From: Candidatus Nitrosopumilus sp.
Lineage (GTDB): Archaea > Thermoproteota > Nitrososphaeria > Nitrososphaerales > Nitrosopumilaceae
DNA length: 7,170 nt
Direction: 5' to 3'
NCBI GenBank assembly: GCA_029941825.1
Contig: JAPYTM010000042.1
Location: 1 to 7,170 of the forward strand
Part shown: one piece after another, positions 5,535 to 7,170 of the stretch
Layout: each line of letters starts with the position of its first letter
Position numbering within the stretch: the first letter of the stretch is position 1
Translations under genes and position numbers: made by a program
The notes under the pieces: generated by a model
What the model was told of the DNA's origin: nothing
The model's input: the letters and a program-made list of their open reading frames with translations, nothing else
Database searches by the model: none

Positions 5535-5561
5535 GTCTAGATTTAAATAATATTCTAAAAT
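5535..5561 (+). promoter_or_regulatory. promoter of ferredoxin 2 (duplicated module, copy 2)
   Basis: GTCTAG, one base, TTTAAATAAT (5542-5551), then ATTCTAAAAT. It equals the ferredoxin 1 promoter apart from the base after GTCTAG and one added T. The TATA element is 20-29 nt upstream of the ATG at 5571. Confidence 0.65.
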
Positions 5562-5570
5562 AATCTGTTT

Positions 5571-6119
5571 ATGGTAGATTTAGTAATACCTGAAGATTTT
5601 TGTCACGACGATGTAAAACCAGTAGGACAAACAAACCATGCAGATGGTGAAAACCTACATTTTATTTGGGGTGATGGAAGTTCAGACGGTGCAGCATTCT
5701 CAAATGATGATGTAAAGGCAGCCTATGAAGCTAGAGGGGAAGAACAAGTTCCTTTAGGAATTCATGGTACTACAGTTGCAGTTGATTGGGATTCATGTGT
5801 TGCAGCAGGTGCATGCTTTAGTGTTTGCCCAGTTCAAACTTTCCAATGGTTTAGAACTGAGAAAGATATTCCAGCAGCAGACTGCAAGGGTGAAACCTTT
5901 GAAGGAACTGGTCTTACAGAACAAGATGAGAGATTAGACTATTCAGACAAATCACAACCAATTAGGGAACATGATTGTACGATTTGTATGGCATGTCAAG
6001 AAATTTGTCCTGAAGGAGCAATTAGAATTGAAGCAGGTAACCAGGAATGGCATGAAAAAGCCGCTGGTACATTTGTTGTAATGCCATCAAGTGGTGGCGG
6101 ACCTCACTCACACGACTAA
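5571..6119 (+). CDS. dicluster ferredoxin, zinc-ferredoxin type (copy 2)
   Basis: A 182-residue paralog of the upstream ferredoxin with the same architecture: N-terminal extension, cluster I, an extended linker of about 50 residues, and cluster II. Cluster I is C76-V-A-A79-G-A-C82-F-S-V-C86-P: the second-Cys/Asp position is Ala79, so this site should hold a fixed [3Fe-4S] cluster. Cluster II is C136-x2-C139-x2-C142-x3-C146-P, a [4Fe-4S] site. The three zinc histidines of the Sulfolobus protein appear present as H23, H30 and H65 (LGIHGT), but the fourth ligand, Asp76, corresponds to Gln129 (SQP where copy 1 has ADP). It also has C11, C104 and a C-terminal GGGPHSHD tail absent from copy 1. It has its own promoter and terminator. 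The partner enzyme is not shown by the neighbourhood; 2-oxoacid:ferredoxin oxidoreductases are likely from family knowledge. Confidence 0.92.
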   Translation: MVDLVIPEDFCHDDVKPVGQTNHADGENLHFIWGDGSSDGAAFSNDDVKAAYEARGEEQVPLGIHGTTVAVDWDSCVAAGACFSVCPVQTFQWFRTEKDIPAADCKGETFEGTGLTEQDERLDYSDKSQPIREHDCTICMACQEICPEGAIRIEAGNQEWHEKAAGTFVVMPSSGGGPHSHD

Positions 6120-6122
6120 AAC

Positions 6123-6139
6123 TTTTTTTCTTTTTTTTT
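6123..6139 (+). terminator. T-tract terminator of ferredoxin 2
   Basis: Seven T, one C and nine T begin four bases after the stop codon. This is the strongest T-tract in the window and a textbook archaeal terminator, separating the ferredoxin transcript from the tRNA. Confidence 0.65.
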
Positions 6140-6146
6140 ACCAACA

Positions 6147-6156
6147 AATTTTAATC
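6147..6156 (+). promoter_or_regulatory. candidate TATA box of tRNA-Ser
   Basis: AATTTTAATC is centred about 26 nt upstream of the first tRNA base at 6177, the usual archaeal distance between TATA box and transcription start. Confidence 0.4.
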
Positions 6157-6176
6157 ACTATTTTCTAATAATTTTT

Positions 6177-6260
6177 GCAGAGGTCGCCTAGCTCGGTAGG
6201 GCGCGGGCCTTGAGAGCCTGTGTGCGCAAGCATACGGGGGTTCAAATCCCTCTCTCTGCG
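6177..6260 (+). tRNA. tRNA-Ser(UGA)
   Basis: An 84-nt class II tRNA that folds fully by eye. The acceptor stem pairs GCAGAGG (6177-6183) with TCTCTGC (6253-6259), with one G-T at the inner end. The D arm carries AGCTCGGTAGG. The anticodon stem CGGGC/GCCTG encloses the loop CTTGAGA, giving anticodon TGA at 6211-6213, which reads UCA and related serine codons. The long variable arm pairs TGTGC with GCATA around a GCAA tetraloop (6221-6234), as expected for serine or leucine. The T arm GGGGG-TTCAAAT-CCCTC is standard. The discriminator base is G (6260), typical of archaeal tRNA-Ser rather than tRNA-Leu. There is no intron in the anticodon loop and no encoded CCA. The first base of the rfcS stop codon on the other strand is two bases away. 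Confidence 0.95.
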
Positions 6261-6277
6261 TTTATTTTTCTATTTTT
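6261..6277 (+). terminator. T-rich terminator of tRNA-Ser, inside the rfcS 3' end
   Basis: TTTATTTTTCTATTTTT follows the discriminator base directly. On the plus strand it is a suitable T-tract terminator; on the minus strand the same bases encode the last residues and stop codon of the RFC small subunit. Confidence 0.45.
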
Positions 6278-7170
6278 GCAAGTTCTGCTAACATTGCAGA
6301 TAATTGAATTTCAGAATTTGCGCCAACTAGTATTCTGTAATCATACTTTGCAATTACTTCTAAAATATCTGATAGTTTATCATGTTTTGATTTGAAAACA
6401 GCTGAATTAAGATATTTTAAGAAATCTGATTCTGACATTCCATAAACTTTGATTAATTCTATCATTTTCTCTCGAGCTTCAGGAACTTTGCCCGATAATG
6501 CAATTTTTAGAACCACCTCAACATCACTAGTTTTAGTTAGCCCAGCTGATGACTTTACATTATCTTCAGTAATTCCACCAATACTTGCAGTTGCCTGCAT
6601 TAGATTAATTGCATGTCTCAAATCCCCTTCTGAATAATCATAAATCGCCTTTAATCCCTTTTTGTCTACCTTTACTTTTTCCTTTTTTGCAATCTCTTCT
6701 AGTCTATTAATGACATCTTCTTCAGGAATTGTTGTGAACTTGAATGTTGCACATCTGCTTTGAATAGGGTCGATAATTTTTGAAATGTTATTTGCAATGA
6801 AAATAAATCTACAAAATTTTGCAGTTTCTTCTATAACTCTTCTAAGTGCAGTTTGAGCATCTGAAGTCATTTCATCTGCTTCATCTAAAATAATAATCTT
6901 GAATGGAATATCTGCAAACCCTGACCATTTTGAAAATTTCTTTACTTTTTCTCTGACCATTCCAATCCCTCTTTCATCAGATGCGTTTAACTCCAGAACG
7001 CTGTTCAGATTATAGTTCTTACCCAAAATTTGACGTGCAATACATATTGCTGTAGTTGTTTTCCCAACTCCTGCAGAACCAGAAAACATCAAGTGAGGCA
7101 TATCTGTTGGATCTTTGATTAGCGCTTCTAGGCTACCCATAATTTCAGTTTGATTTACAATTTCTGAAAG
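6262..7170 (-). CDS. rfcS: replication factor C small subunit (5'-partial)
   Basis: AAA+ ATPase subunit of the archaeal clamp loader, which with the large subunit opens PCNA and places it on primed DNA. The frame is open to the window edge: ahead of the visible Met at 7140 it reads LSEIVNQTEI, the usual RFC box before the first helix, so 7140 is an internal Met and the true start lies outside. Numbered from that Met: Walker A GSAGVGKTT at 21-29 (usually GPPGTGKTT), LNASDERG at 51-58, Walker B IIILDEADE at 82-90, sensor 1 with FIFIANNISKIIDPIQSRC at 112-130 including the SRC arginine-finger motif, and sensor 2 GDLRHAINLMQ at 175-185. The collar domain follows and the protein ends SAMLAELAKIEK. 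No intein interrupts the P-loop. The gene converges on tRNA-Ser with a one-base gap. Confidence 0.95.
   Translation of the reverse strand, partial: LSEIVNQTEIMGSLEALIKDPTDMPHLMFSGSAGVGKTTTAICIARQILGKNYNLNSVLELNASDERGIGMVREKVKKFSKWSGFADIPFKIIILDEADEMTSDAQTALRRVIEETAKFCRFIFIANNISKIIDPIQSRCATFKFTTIPEEDVINRLEEIAKKEKVKVDKKGLKAIYDYSEGDLRHAINLMQATASIGGITEDNVKSSAGLTKTSDVEVVLKIALSGKVPEAREKMIELIKVYGMSESDFLKYLNSAVFKSKHDKLSDILEVIAKYDYRILVGANSEIQLSAMLAELAKIEK

Noticed and set aside
6177..6260. tRNA-Leu as an alternative for the class II tRNA
   Set aside because: The anticodon loop CTTGAGA places TGA at positions 34-36 and the discriminator is G, both indicating serine.
6210..6395. Plus-strand open frame of 61 codons
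   Set aside because: It begins inside the tRNA-Ser anticodon region and continues antisense to rfcS; the sequence is explained by those two genes.
6449..6637. Plus-strand open frame of 62 codons
   Set aside because: It lies antisense within rfcS, without promoter or motif.
7138..7140. ATG at 7140 as the start of rfcS
   Set aside because: The frame continues upstream to the window edge with residues LSEIVNQTEI typical of RFC, so this Met is internal and the gene is 5'-partial.

Overview
The window looks like a piece of an ammonia-oxidising archaeon of the Nitrosopumilales (Nitrososphaerota/Thaumarchaeota, Nitrosopumilus- or Nitrosarchaeum-like). The basis is a strongly AT-rich sequence with archaeal information-processing genes (archease, an eRF1-family protein, HisRS of archaeal type, aIF6, RFC small subunit), Sulfolobus-type dicluster ferredoxins in tandem, TATA boxes about 20-35 nt ahead of starts with no clear Shine-Dalgarno sequences (suggesting leaderless mRNAs), and T-tract terminators. 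The genus assignment is inference from recall, not a database match.

Layout. Positions 1-516 hold two minus-strand genes: the N-terminus of an archease (TTG start, cut by the window edge) and upstream of it a small VOC/glyoxalase-fold protein. From about 537 transcription turns to plus: a DedA/VTT membrane protein, a 99-residue protein of unknown function, an eRF1-family GGQ protein that lacks the NIKS stop-codon motif, and histidyl-tRNA synthetase (TTG start). hisS meets minus-strand aIF6 tail to tail with a 20-bp overlap. A 129-bp divergent promoter region then leads into two tandem paralogous ferredoxins, each with its own nearly identical promoter and T-rich terminator. An 84-nt tRNA-Ser(UGA) follows, and the window closes with the minus-strand RFC small subunit, whose stop codon lies one base from the tRNA 3' end and whose 5' end is outside the window.

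How the genes fit together. Most of the window serves translation and RNA maturation: archease (partner of the RNA ligase RtcB), a peptidyl-tRNA hydrolase-like eRF1 relative, HisRS, the 50S anti-association factor aIF6, and tRNA-Ser. The ferredoxin pair is an electron-transfer module, and RFC loads the replicative sliding clamp. No mobile element, CRISPR array or integration scar is visible. The most notable items are the NIKS-less GGQ protein, likely a ribosome-rescue or quality-control factor rather than the ordinary termination factor, and the two ferredoxins, which have lost complementary sets of the metal ligands known from Sulfolobus zinc-ferredoxin and share a duplicated promoter.
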